NCBI GenBank assembly: GCA_965231815.1 | Contig: OZ246890.1 | Span: 1,240,001 to 1,304,000 of the forward strand | From: JAPPFW01 sp965231815 | Lineage (GTDB): Bacteria > Actinomycetota > Acidimicrobiia > Spongiisociales > Spongiisociaceae | Direction of reading: 5' to 3' | Length of the DNA stretch: 64,000 nucleotides | Shown here: positions 25,102 to 33,344 of the stretch, one piece after another | Numbering within the stretch: the first letter of the stretch is position 1 | How the letters are laid out: each line of letters begins with the position of its first letter | Position numbers and translations under genes: made by a program | Notes under the pieces: generated by a model | What the model was told of the DNA's origin: nothing | Database searches by the model: none | The model's input: only the letters and a program-made list of their open reading frames with translations

Positions 25102-25350
25102 ATGGGAAGTGCAAAACGAGCCCGCCAGAAGGAAAACCGCCGTGCCCGCATCGAACATGAGCGGCGGACCGCCTTGCGGATCAAGTGGCGTCGGCGAGTG
25201 GTCCGGGCGGTGGTGATCGCGGTGGTGGTCGTGGTCGTCTTCGTAGTCGGGAACCTGCTCACGGGCGGGGGAGGGCAGGGTAGCCAGGAGACAGTACCTC
25301 CGCAGCCGCCGGCGGTAACCGACACCACCACTACCGGGGGGGACGGCTAA
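25102..25350 (+). CDS. Small single-pass membrane protein with basic N-terminus
   Basis: The 82-residue product has a very basic N-terminal segment (about 1-33, SAKRARQKENRRARIEHERR), one transmembrane helix (about 34-51, AVVIAVVVVVVFVVG) and a Gly/Thr/Pro-rich tail (DTTTTGGDG). Similar basic-plus-helix segments begin longer actinobacterial secreted proteins such as peptidyl-prolyl isomerases, so this could be a shortened relative, but no catalytic domain follows. A TAGACT box lies nine bases before ATG. It precedes the PHP and murJ genes on the same strand. Function unknown. Confidence 0.6.
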   Translation: MGSAKRARQKENRRARIEHERRTALRIKWRRRVVRAVVIAVVVVVVFVVGNLLTGGGGQGSQETVPPQPPAVTDTTTTGGDG

Positions 25351-25420
25351 CCCGAGCCACCATCCCGCGAAGGAAGGGTCGGACTCGCCCGTGGGTACCG
25401 GTGGGTAGCCTCCGCCTTAT

Positions 25421-26263
25421 ATGGCTGTCGACCTACATGTCCACTCGTGCGCATCGGATGGGACCGAATCCCCGTCGGGGGTTGTCCGGCTGGCGGCGGC
25501 GGCCGGGTTAACGGCTGTTGCTCTGACCGACCACGACACCCAAGAGGGGGTGGAGGAAGCTCGGGACGAAGCGGATCGGCACGGCATAGAGCTGGTTCCC
25601 GGGGTGGAGATAGCCTGTGAGTGGGACCGGGGCGGTATGCACCTAGTGGTTCTCTTTCTCGAACCGGGGGTTGGACCGCTGCAAGATCGGTTGAATGACC
25701 TGAACGCTTCCAGGCAACTCAGGAACCAAGCCATTGCGGAGCGCTTGAACCAACTCGGGGTAGCCATCGACTTCGCAGAGGTTCTGGAAGAGGCGGGAAA
25801 CGGCACCGTCGGTCGCCCACACTTCGCGTCGGTGTTGCGGAAGAAGGGTTACGTTCCCGACATATCTGCCGCGTTTCGTGACTATCTGGGCGGCGGCGCG
25901 CCCGCTTACGTACCCCGCCGACTTCCCTCGGCCCGGGAGGCGATCGACTTGGCCAGGCTTTCGGGAGCGGTACCGGTGCTCGCTCATCCCCACACGCTGC
26001 GGCTCGATAGGACATCGGAATACCGGGAGGAGTATCGCCGTCTGGCCCGATATGGCCTGGGTGCCGTGGAGTGCTTCTACGGGGAATACGATCCCGCTAC
26101 CCGACTGGAACTGGAGCGATCGGTAAGGTCATTCGGGCTGCTCCCCTCCGGTGGGTCGGACTTCCACGGCCGCTACAAGCCGGGGCTACAGGTTGGTAAG
26201 GGCAGGGGGGATCTGGTGGTGCCCGATCGCGTGCTGGACGACTTGCGGGAAGCGCGCGGATGA
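25421..26263 (+). CDS. PHP-domain phosphoesterase (RNase AM / YciV-like)
   Basis: The 280-residue product has the PHP metal motifs DLHVHSCASDGT (5-16), LTDHDT, PGVEIACEW, the conserved ...GRPHFASVLRKKGY segment, LAHPHTL and a final GGSDFHG. This matches the TrpH/YciV (RNase AM) group, which removes 5' nucleotides from RNA or hydrolyses 3',5'-nucleoside bisphosphates. TAGCCT lies nine bases before ATG, so a nearly leaderless mRNA is possible. Its TGA overlaps the ATG of murJ (ATGA), so the two genes are coupled. Confidence 0.88.
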   Translation: MAVDLHVHSCASDGTESPSGVVRLAAAAGLTAVALTDHDTQEGVEEARDEADRHGIELVPGVEIACEWDRGGMHLVVLFLEPGVGPLQDRLNDLNASRQLRNQAIAERLNQLGVAIDFAEVLEEAGNGTVGRPHFASVLRKKGYVPDISAAFRDYLGGGAPAYVPRRLPSAREAIDLARLSGAVPVLAHPHTLRLDRTSEYREEYRRLARYGLGAVECFYGEYDPATRLELERSVRSFGLLPSGGSDFHGRYKPGLQVGKGRGDLVVPDRVLDDLREARG

Positions 26264-27834
26264 TGTCCGGTCGAACGCGGTTGACCAGGGCGGTCTGGGT
26301 GGTAGCGGCCGGCATCCTGCTGTCCCGAGTGTTGGGGTTTGCCCGCAACGTGGTGCTGGCAGGGCAACTGGGCGCATCACCCGTAGCCGATGCTTACGAG
26401 GCGGCCTTCATCGTTCCCGACTTTCTCAACTACTTGCTGGCAGGAGGGTTCCTCGCCATCACCTTCATCCCGATTCTGAGTCGCTACCGGGCAGCCGACG
26501 ATGACGAAGGAGCCCAAGCGGCCTTCAACGCGGTGTTCTGGCCGGTGGCGCTGGTGATCACCCTGCTCACAGTCCTGTTCATAGCCGCAGCGGGCACCGT
26601 CGTCGGGTGGATGTTCGGATCGGAAGGTCGCCTGGATCCGGCGCAGCTGGCAGAGGTCACCCGCCTGACTCGGTTGGTTCTCCCCGCTCAAGTCTGTTTC
26701 GTGCTGGGTGGGTTGTTCATGGCCGTGCAGTACGCCCGCGGAAGGTTTCTCCTCCCCACCCTGGCCCCCATCATCTACAACGCCGGGATCATTATCGGCG
26801 GGTTGGTAGGAACGCGGTCGGGCAGTGTTTCGGCTACCGGATTCATAGTCGGAGCAGTCGTGGGCGGTTTGCTGGGCAACCTGATTCTCCAGTGGTGGGG
26901 CGCTAGACGGACCGGACTGGCAGTGCGCCTACAACGCCCGGATTTTCGCCATCCCGCCTTTCGTGAATACCTACGTCTGGCGATCCCATTGATGATCGGC
27001 CAATCGATCGTGGTGCTCGACGAGTCCATAGGGAAGATCGTGGCGGCGTCCGCGCCCGACGGTTCTATCTTCTCTCTGAACCTGGCCCGGAGGGTGAACA
27101 TGCTCCCGGTAGGGGTCATCGCCCAAGCGGTCGGTGTGGCCTCCTATCCCTTCCTAGCCCGGTTGGTAGCCGAGGGTCGGCGAGGTGAGATGCTTGCTTC
27201 GATGGGCCGCACAGTGCGTCTGGTCATCGTCGCCGCCGGCGTGGCGGTGGCCGGAGTGATTGCGGTGAGCCAGCCGGCGGTGCGAGCAGCCTTCCAGCAT
27301 GGCGAGTTCAGGATGGAGGGGACGGTGCTGACGGCTGCGGCCCTGATCGGATACTCGCTGAGCATTCCCGCCTGGGGGGTTCACCAGGTCTTCGCCCGTA
27401 GCTTCTACGCCCACCAGCAGATGTGGATACCGGTTGCCGTCGGCACGGCATGGACCATTCCGGCGATTCCGTTGTTCCTGGGCGGATTGCGCATCGCCGG
27501 GGTGCCCGGGGTAGCCGTGGCCAGCTCTATCGTGATAACCGGGCATGCCTTGACCCTGGGCCTGCTCTGGCGCAGGGTCCATAGCTCCGAGGGCCTTGAG
27601 GGGGTGCTCAGGACTGCTATGCAAGTTGTGGTCGCCACGGCTGTCGCCGCCTTCGGTGGCCGGCTGGTAGCGGATGCCTTCGCCGGGAGCCGCGTACCCG
27701 AGTTCGGTACGGCAGTGGTAGCGACGTTAGCCGGGTTGGCGACGGTGGCGGTGATCTACCTGGTTATGACGCTTCTGGCCGGATCCGCCGAGGTGCGGGC
27801 GGTTGTCCGCCGCCGCTTACCACTACGCCGCTAG
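26260..27834 (+). CDS. murJ: Lipid II flippase MurJ
   Basis: The 524-residue membrane protein has the MVF/MurJ pattern: LTRAVWVVAAGILLSRVLGFARN at the N-terminus, AYEAAFIVPDFLNYLLAGGFLAITFIPILSRY, and about 14 hydrophobic segments. It moves lipid II across the cytoplasmic membrane for peptidoglycan synthesis. In many actinobacteria MurJ has a long cytoplasmic pseudokinase tail; none is present here, as the protein ends soon after the last helix. It is translationally coupled to the PHP gene and followed by a strong hairpin. Confidence 0.92.
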   Translation: MMSGRTRLTRAVWVVAAGILLSRVLGFARNVVLAGQLGASPVADAYEAAFIVPDFLNYLLAGGFLAITFIPILSRYRAADDDEGAQAAFNAVFWPVALVITLLTVLFIAAAGTVVGWMFGSEGRLDPAQLAEVTRLTRLVLPAQVCFVLGGLFMAVQYARGRFLLPTLAPIIYNAGIIIGGLVGTRSGSVSATGFIVGAVVGGLLGNLILQWWGARRTGLAVRLQRPDFRHPAFREYLRLAIPLMIGQSIVVLDESIGKIVAASAPDGSIFSLNLARRVNMLPVGVIAQAVGVASYPFLARLVAEGRRGEMLASMGRTVRLVIVAAGVAVAGVIAVSQPAVRAAFQHGEFRMEGTVLTAAALIGYSLSIPAWGVHQVFARSFYAHQQMWIPVAVGTAWTIPAIPLFLGGLRIAGVPGVAVASSIVITGHALTLGLLWRRVHSSEGLEGVLRTAMQVVVATAVAAFGGRLVADAFAGSRVPEFGTAVVATLAGLATVAVIYLVMTLLAGSAEVRAVVRRRLPLRR

Positions 27835-27837
27835 TCG

Positions 27838-27867
27838 CCCGGGGAGCCATGAATGGCTCCTTCCGGG
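27838..27867. terminator. Hairpin between convergent murJ and epimerase genes
   Basis: GGAGCC/GGCTCC (27843-27848 with 27855-27860) is extended by CCCGG/CCGGG after a TT bulge. It lies just after the murJ stop and before the end of the convergent gene, as expected for a shared terminator, although the T-run is short. Confidence 0.55.
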
Positions 27868-27951
27868 TCACCATCATCCAATTCGAGAAGCGCCGGAGCG
27901 CCGGAGCGTCGCCGCGGCGTTCCTGAGCGAGGGCGTGTTCTACGACCGCGG

Positions 27952-28437
27952 CTATCGCCGCGGCATGGTAGGAGTCGGCTCCGCCTTTGATCCGGATCCG
28001 AACTGCGTCGGTGCTTGTCTGCCCATTGACCATGTTGAGTATTCGACTAGTTCGATCAGGGTTTGGTTTCCCCCTTTCGGATGGACGAAGGCGATCCGGG
28101 TTCCCCGACCACCGTTTCGAGGCTCCCGGTCGACGAGGAGGGCGCCCTCCGACTCGAGGTGGGCAAGGGCAGCTTCGATGTCTACTACCGCGTAGGCGAT
28201 ATGGTGAAGCCCTTCGCCATGACGTTGCAGGAATCTACCCACCGGCGTGTCGGGTCGGAGTGCGGCCAGGAGCTGGACGAAGGAACCGCCCACCGCCAGC
28301 ATGGCCTCCTCAACTCCCTGTTCCTCGACCACCTCCCGGTACATAGGTGCTATCCCGTAGCGGCGACGATGGTCCTCGATCGCTTGGTCGAGGTCGTGGA
28401 CTGCAATAGCTACATGATCGAGGTTCAGCAGCTTCAT
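27952..28437 (-). CDS. Methylmalonyl-CoA epimerase-like glyoxalase-fold protein
   Basis: The 161-residue product has the vicinal-oxygen-chelate pattern of methylmalonyl-CoA epimerase: LDHVAIAVHDLDQAIEDH (metal His8), GEGLHHIAYAVVDI with a second His near 77, and FVHPKGGNQTLIELVE with the metal glutamate. The C-terminus carries about 25 extra residues of low complexity. It would interconvert (R)- and (S)-methylmalonyl-CoA in propionate metabolism; no mutase is in the window. TACGCT ends six bases before ATG, which supports this start although the frame is open further upstream. Confidence 0.85.
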   Translation of the reverse strand: MKLLNLDHVAIAVHDLDQAIEDHRRRYGIAPMYREVVEEQGVEEAMLAVGGSFVQLLAALRPDTPVGRFLQRHGEGLHHIAYAVVDIEAALAHLESEGALLVDREPRNGGRGTRIAFVHPKGGNQTLIELVEYSTWSMGRQAPTQFGSGSKAEPTPTMPRR

Positions 28438-28443
28438 TTCCAC

Positions 28444-28449
28444 AGCGTA
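28444..28449 (-). promoter_or_regulatory. -10-like box TACGCT at leaderless distance from the epimerase gene
   Basis: On the minus strand TACGCT is followed by six bases and ATG at 28437. A TTCAGT sequence 18 bases upstream could be a -35. Confidence 0.5.
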
Positions 28450-28567
28450 ACTTGGCGGAGGCGCCGAACTGAATCGGGTACCGTTGCTGCCGAACCGCCG
28501 GATCAGGGTTACCGATGTCCTGTGAGGGTCTCCCTGCCGGCCACCGGGACTCGATTGGAGGCGTGAC

Positions 28568-29713
28568 ATGCGAATAGGGATCCTTACCGGTGGGGGAGAC
28601 GTTCCTGGGCTCAACCCTGCTATCAAGGCCTTCGTAAACGGGGCTGAGGAGGCCGGCCATTCGGTGCTGGGGCTGCGGCGTGGTTGGGGGGCGATGCTGG
28701 GTATCGACCCCGACGATCCCGCTTCGGTCAAGACACACACCCTCGAGCTTGGCTGGTTGGCTGTCCGGACCATCGACCGGAGCGGAGGAACCATCCTGCA
28801 CAGCAGCCGGACCAACCCCGGGCGAGTCAACACAGATTCCATCCCCTCCTTCTTGGCGCCACCCGAATCAAACCCGCCCCACGACCTGACCGATCATGCG
28901 GTACGGGTGGTCGAAGCCCTAGGTCTCGATGCTCTGGTGGCGATAGGTGGGGATGACACCCTCTCGTATGCCCTAAGAATGCACGAGGAAGGGGTACCTG
29001 TGGTGGCGATACCCAAGACGATGGACAATGACGTTCCCGGAACGGAGTACTGCATCGGATTCTCCACCTCCGTCACGCGCTCGGTGGGATTCGTCAACAA
29101 CCTTCGCACCGCGGCCGGAAGCCACGAGAGGGTGGCGGTAGTTGAGCTGTTCGGCCGCTATTCGGGCGCCACCGCTCTAGCCACCGGCTACCTGGCATCT
29201 GCTGACCGAACCCTAATCGCCGAGGTGCCTTTCGACGCCGAACGCCTGGTGGAGATGGTGAAGACCGACCGGGCTACCAATCCCGGCCGTTATGCGGTGG
29301 TGGTGGTGTCGGAGGGCGCCTCCCTTTCCGGTGGAGAGCGCGTGGAGAGCGGCGAAGCGGACGCCTACGGACACCGCAAGCTGGGTGGTATCGGGGAGAT
29401 CACGGGCGATCTGATCAAGAGGAAGTCGGGAATCGGCATCATCAACCAGAAGGTTGCTTACCTGATGCGCAGCGGACCTCCCGATGTTGTAGACCTGATG
29501 GTGGGCTTCAACTACGGAAGGATGGCCGCCGAGCTGGTCCTCTCCCATGTCAGCGGCCGGATGGTCGCCCTGCGGAATGGTGTCTACACGACCGAAGACC
29601 TGTCGGTGCTGGCCCAAGGGGCGCGCACGGTGGATGTGAATGCCTTCTACGATACCGAAAACTACCGGCCTGATATCCGGGCCTTGGCCGGCAAGCCCAT
29701 GTTCCTGTACTGA
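28568..29713 (+). CDS. 6-phosphofructokinase, probably pyrophosphate-dependent
   Basis: The 381-residue product is a PfkA-family enzyme with GILTGGGDVPGLN at the N-terminus, IGGDDTLSYA (GGDD at 127-130), IPKTMDNDV (149-155) and GFSTSVTRSVGFVNN. In ATP-dependent enzymes the second acidic position of GGDD is glycine and the lysine of PKT is glycine; Asp and Lys at these places are known marks of PPi-dependent forms, which work reversibly in glycolysis and gluconeogenesis. GGAGG lies six bases upstream of ATG. It is divergent from the epimerase gene. Confidence 0.88.
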   Translation: MRIGILTGGGDVPGLNPAIKAFVNGAEEAGHSVLGLRRGWGAMLGIDPDDPASVKTHTLELGWLAVRTIDRSGGTILHSSRTNPGRVNTDSIPSFLAPPESNPPHDLTDHAVRVVEALGLDALVAIGGDDTLSYALRMHEEGVPVVAIPKTMDNDVPGTEYCIGFSTSVTRSVGFVNNLRTAAGSHERVAVVELFGRYSGATALATGYLASADRTLIAEVPFDAERLVEMVKTDRATNPGRYAVVVVSEGASLSGGERVESGEADAYGHRKLGGIGEITGDLIKRKSGIGIINQKVAYLMRSGPPDVVDLMVGFNYGRMAAELVLSHVSGRMVALRNGVYTTEDLSVLAQGARTVDVNAFYDTENYRPDIRALAGKPMFLY

Positions 29714-29834
29714 CCTGATCCGGGCGCACACGGTCCGGTTCTCGGATTGGCTTGGCGCCGACCCGCCGATGTCGACGGGTCTGGCCGACGGTTCCCGACC
29801 CTCCCGGATCGCGCCACCGTCCCCGGTAACCAGC

Positions 29835-30107
29835 TTACGGCTGGTCTACCAACCGGCCAGCCAGATACTTGTGGATGACGCTGGATAGTAGCGTCTGGTA
29901 AGGGATTCCTTCTTCTCTGGCCCGAGCATGAGCCAAGTTGAAGTCGCGCTCGGTCACTCGTAGGTTCACGCGCTTCGTCTTGTTGAACGTATTGCGCGCC
30001 GCTTGACGCGCGATCTCGATTTCGTGTTCAGATCCAAGGGCGGGGCGTAACTCGCCGCGTTCGAATCGGTCGAGAATGTCGCGTTCTTCCATGTTCATCT
30101 TGTCCAT
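29835..30107 (-). CDS. Type II antitoxin (CopG/ribbon-helix-helix-like)
   Basis: The 90-residue product has an acidic N-terminus and a C-terminal segment RVNLRVTERDFNLAHARAREEGIPYQTLLSSVIHKYLAGRL. This matches antitoxins in which a short DNA-binding strand is followed by helices and LIxSxIHKY. I chose ATG at 30107 because AGGAGG lies 11 bases upstream; GTG at 30110 is equally possible, and the GTG at 30119 overlaps the Shine-Dalgarno sequence. The toxin gene normally just upstream is present only as a 3' fragment (30116-30260). Confidence 0.75.
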   Translation of the reverse strand: MDKMNMEERDILDRFERGELRPALGSEHEIEIARQAARNTFNKTKRVNLRVTERDFNLAHARAREEGIPYQTLLSSVIHKYLAGRLVDQP

Positions 30108-30115
30108 CACGACGG

Positions 30116-30260
30116 TCACCTCCTCTTATAGTCCCGCATCGCTTTCCGGCTTGGAATGATCGTCTTGAGAAAGCGAGTCCCGTCGGGCCGCATTACGAAA
30201 GGGACCAGGTAAAGGTACTCGTTGACCGCCACGACGTAGATTGGCTGCCCCGGATAGCGA
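30116..30260 (-). pseudogene. 3' remnant of a BrnT-like toxin gene
   Basis: Read on the minus strand, the frame encodes RYPGQPIYVVAVNEYLYLVPFV followed by MRPDGTRFLKTIIPSRKAMRDYKRR and TGA. The LVPFV and FLKTIIPSRKA motifs match the C-terminal half of small toxins that pair with this antitoxin type. The N-terminal half is missing: at about 30261 the sequence becomes repeat family 3, and an in-frame TAG follows eight codons further upstream. About 45 codons of an expected ~90 remain. Confidence 0.7.
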
Positions 30261-30327
30261 CCCTGGTCAGGGCGCGACTATGGTCTACTCCACTCATCTG
30301 CCAATCCCGATCCAGGAAAATCGGGGC
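30261..30327 (+). repeat. Dispersed repeat family 3, copy C (right part only)
   Basis: CTGGTCAGGGCGCGACTATGGTCTACTCCACT and the CCCGAT...ATCGGGG hairpin match the right half of copy B at 19763-19893. The left half is missing; instead, the truncated toxin gene begins. Confidence 0.7.
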
Positions 30328-30430
30328 AGCGGTGGAACGGCGAGGTTCGCGGATTGCCCCACCTCCGGGGCGTGATCAAGATGTTCGGTGCGACCCGGCC
30401 GGTACCCTGTCGACCGGATCAGGAGGTTAC

Positions 30431-31408
30431 ATGAAGGCTCATGTTGTGCACGAGTTCGGACCGTTCGAGGCAATGCGGTACGAGGACATCGACCCACCCG
30501 TCCCGGGACAGGATGAGGTGGTCATCGGCGTTGAAGCGGTAGGGCTGAACTTTCCGGACATTCTGATGATCGGAGGGCTCTATCAGGATCGTCCCCGGTT
30601 GCCCTTCGTGGCCGGCGCCGAGGCGGCCGGAAGGGTGCTGGAGGTCGGTACGGACGTGACGCAGGTGTCTGTGGGGGACCGCGTCATCGGATTCAACCTC
30701 CTGTCCGGCGCCATGGCGGAGCGGTTCGCGGTGCCGGAGGAGAAGGTGTTCGTTCTACCGGATGAGGTCACTATGGAGCAAGGGGCGTGTATTGCCCTTG
30801 CTTACGGCACCGGTTACCACGCTCTGGTAGATCGAGCCCGCCTGAAGCCCGATGAAACCCTGCTTATCACGGGTGCTACCGGCGGTGTGGGCTCGGCGGG
30901 GATCCAGATCGGAAAGGCCTTGGGAGCGCGGGTGATCGCCGCGGTTGGTTCGGATGCCAAGGCGGAGGCAGCTCGCGAGTTGGGAGCTGACGAAACGATC
31001 AACTACACCGTGGAATCCCTGAAGAACCGGACCAAGGAACTCACGGAGGGCCGGGGAGCAGATGTGATCTATGACCCCGTAGGAGGGGATACCTTCCTGG
31101 AATGCCTGCGGTGCATCAACTGGGAGGGACGGATCCTCGTCACGGGTTTCGCTTCGGGTCGCATACCCAAGGCCCCGATGAACTTACCCCTGCTCAAGGG
31201 ATGCTCGATAGTGGGCGTGTTCTGGGGCGACTTTGCGGATCGCAGCCCGGACAGGAACCGGGCAAACTTCGACCGGTTGCTCGACTGGACGGCGGAAGGG
31301 ATCATTTCGCCTCGCATCTCCGCTCGCTTCCCCTTGGAATCGGCGGTAGAAGCCCTATCCACCATCGCGAATCGCTCCGTTATCGGCAAGGTAGTGCTGG
31401 CACGGTAA
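30431..31408 (+). CDS. Zinc-independent quinone oxidoreductase (MDR superfamily)
   Basis: The 325-residue product has the MDR layout: catalytic domain (EAVGLNFPDILMIGGLYQ), the cofactor domain with ITGATGGVGSAGIQIGKALGARV (Rossmann GxGxxG-like), and DPVGGDTFLECLRCINWEGRILVTGFASG. It lacks the zinc ligands of alcohol dehydrogenases and is closest to NADPH:quinone reductases; many actinobacterial members are of uncertain substrate. AGGAGG four bases upstream fixes ATG at 30431. It stands alone. Confidence 0.87.
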   Translation: MKAHVVHEFGPFEAMRYEDIDPPVPGQDEVVIGVEAVGLNFPDILMIGGLYQDRPRLPFVAGAEAAGRVLEVGTDVTQVSVGDRVIGFNLLSGAMAERFAVPEEKVFVLPDEVTMEQGACIALAYGTGYHALVDRARLKPDETLLITGATGGVGSAGIQIGKALGARVIAAVGSDAKAEAARELGADETINYTVESLKNRTKELTEGRGADVIYDPVGGDTFLECLRCINWEGRILVTGFASGRIPKAPMNLPLLKGCSIVGVFWGDFADRSPDRNRANFDRLLDWTAEGIISPRISARFPLESAVEALSTIANRSVIGKVVLAR

Positions 31409-31528
31409 GACCGAGAGGACCCCTATATCATAAGTCCTTGTCAGTCTCGAAAACCAGCCGACAACAACGCTCAATCTCCTGAGCTTCCCAAGATCATTGG
31501 TAGGAGCTCTATAAAGCTGGCTTCCGTA

Positions 31529-31534
31529 TAGAAT
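31529..31534 (+). promoter_or_regulatory. -10-like box TAGAAT at leaderless distance from the gajA-like gene
   Basis: TAGAAT is followed by exactly six bases and ATG at 31541. There is no Shine-Dalgarno sequence, so a leaderless transcript for the two-gene system is likely. Confidence 0.55.
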
Positions 31535-31540
31535 AGCGGT

Positions 31541-33337
31541 ATGCAACGTATGTCTACCGTGAGACGTGACGGTTTTGCCAACTTGTACGTTGAGCGGGCT
31601 CAAATCAGGAACTTTCGAGGACTCAACTGCGACCTTGATCTTGAGCCGGGACTAACCCTTCTTGTGGGGCGCAACAATGTCGGAAAGTCCCGGATCTTGA
31701 GGGCCCTGGCGATTGCCCTCGGAGGAACAAGAGCCGATGTCGACGACCTCACCGTGGGCGCGGACACCCCGGCAACAGTTGATGTGTTCATTGCTCCGTG
31801 CCCGACCCAAGTGCAGGTCGAAGGGGATTCTGCTGACGATCGAGAGTCGGAGGAGTTCGAGCCGCGCTTGCGTGAGATTTTCGCGAGGGGATTACAACAA
31901 ACAAGTCTTGTTCCCAGTAGACAACGGTTTGCGTGGCGCACCACCGTGCAGCGTTCACTTGAAGGAGTAGGAGCGCGAGCGGCTCGGCATGTCCTTAGTT
32001 TCACGGACTCACCGGACGGGGGTACTTGGTCACTCCGAGACATGCCCACGACGCTCACAACGCGGCAAGCACAGGTTGTCGCCGCTGTCCCGGTTTCCGA
32101 TCAGCGGGATATCGACCAAGAACTGCGCCGTCCGGGATCGGCGATTCGTCGAATACTGAGCGATCTGGATATCGACGAGGATCTCCGGTCCAGATTGGAA
32201 CGAGATCTAGCCGATTTGGGTAGGCGCATCATCAACGGAAGCGCGACCCTCGCCGACATGCGTGATGCGTTAACGATGTTAGCGAGCCGTATTGGCGGTA
32301 TTGGTGAGCCGACTCTGAATCCCGTACCTTCCCGTATAGAAGAACTGGCGCGGTCGGTCGTTGTCGAAATGAACACAGGTTCCGGTTCATTACCGGCGCG
32401 TCTACACGGGTCTGGTACCAAGAGCTTGGCATCACTCCAGCTTCAAGGAGTGTTATACGAACATCGGCTAGGTAAGGATATGGACCCGCCTCAACCACAT
32501 CCGGTTACCCTCATCGAAGAGCCGGAGGCCCACCTATATCCGCAGGCAATTCTCGAGTTACCAGGGCTGATGGGGGCGCTGCGAGGCCAAATGGTCGCTA
32601 GTACCCACTCCGCATCTCTCGTGTCCGCGTCCGATCCGAGCTCAATCCGCATATTACGATCTGAAGGAATCACCACCAGGATCGTCGATCTCCGTCCTGC
32701 TGAGCCCGGAACTGAGACCGAGGACACGCCGAGAGGGCGTAGGCCGGGGTTATACGTCGAGGAAATGGAGAAGCTCAAGCGACAGGTCGAGCGACCCTTT
32801 GGCGAACTGCTGTTTGCGAGCGCGATCGTGATCGGTGATGGTGCGACGGAGCGGGCCTTCCTTCCCGTCATGATTCGACATGCGCTCGGTGTGAAAGCAG
32901 ACGGTATCACCATCGTTGATCCAGAGAGTCTGCGAGGCCCATTGGCCCGCGCCGTAGTCAAGTTCGCATGTCTTGTTGATATACCATGGTTCTTGTTTGC
33001 TGACTCTGACTCCGATGGTGACGCGGCAGCGAACGAACTGATCAACACGTATGCCGACGGCGAAGCTGATCGCATCATATGGATAAAGGGCCGGGGTGCC
33101 CCCGCGACTGAGAAGATGTTGATGATCTGGGATGATGCCCTATGCCGGGAAGTATGTCTAGGCATCCGGGGGGATCGGGCCAACGAGGATACATTAGAAC
33201 TCTTAAAGGCCACGAAGGGCTCGGCAGGTAGCAGCCTTGGCTACGCGTTCATACGCCGCTATCCCGATCGTGCCGATTGGCCGCAACCGCTTGATCAACT
33301 TATCCAACGGCTTGAGGCTGCGATTTCCCTACAATAG
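31541..33337 (+). CDS. GajA-like OLD-family ATPase/TOPRIM nuclease (Gabija defence)
   Basis: The 598-residue product has an N-terminal ABC-type ATPase with Walker A LVGRNNVGKS at about 41-50, a signature and Walker B region LIEEPEAHLYPQ, and STHSASLV. The C-terminal TOPRIM nuclease has GATERAFLP (glutamate near 436) and FADSDSDGD (aspartates near 488-490). This is the OLD class 2 architecture of GajA, a sequence-specific DNA nicking enzyme regulated by nucleotides. It is followed after seven bases by a UvrD-like helicase, as in Gabija systems. Length is close to known GajA proteins. Confidence 0.85.
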   Translation: MQRMSTVRRDGFANLYVERAQIRNFRGLNCDLDLEPGLTLLVGRNNVGKSRILRALAIALGGTRADVDDLTVGADTPATVDVFIAPCPTQVQVEGDSADDRESEEFEPRLREIFARGLQQTSLVPSRQRFAWRTTVQRSLEGVGARAARHVLSFTDSPDGGTWSLRDMPTTLTTRQAQVVAAVPVSDQRDIDQELRRPGSAIRRILSDLDIDEDLRSRLERDLADLGRRIINGSATLADMRDALTMLASRIGGIGEPTLNPVPSRIEELARSVVVEMNTGSGSLPARLHGSGTKSLASLQLQGVLYEHRLGKDMDPPQPHPVTLIEEPEAHLYPQAILELPGLMGALRGQMVASTHSASLVSASDPSSIRILRSEGITTRIVDLRPAEPGTETEDTPRGRRPGLYVEEMEKLKRQVERPFGELLFASAIVIGDGATERAFLPVMIRHALGVKADGITIVDPESLRGPLARAVVKFACLVDIPWFLFADSDSDGDAAANELINTYADGEADRIIWIKGRGAPATEKMLMIWDDALCREVCLGIRGDRANEDTLELLKATKGSAGSSLGYAFIRRYPDRADWPQPLDQLIQRLEAAISLQ

Positions 33338-33344
33338 ATTACCG

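Noticed and set aside
28438..28842. Upstream extension of the epimerase-like gene
   Set aside because: It overlaps the divergent phosphofructokinase gene and has no similarity to epimerases; the leaderless box supports the start at 28437.
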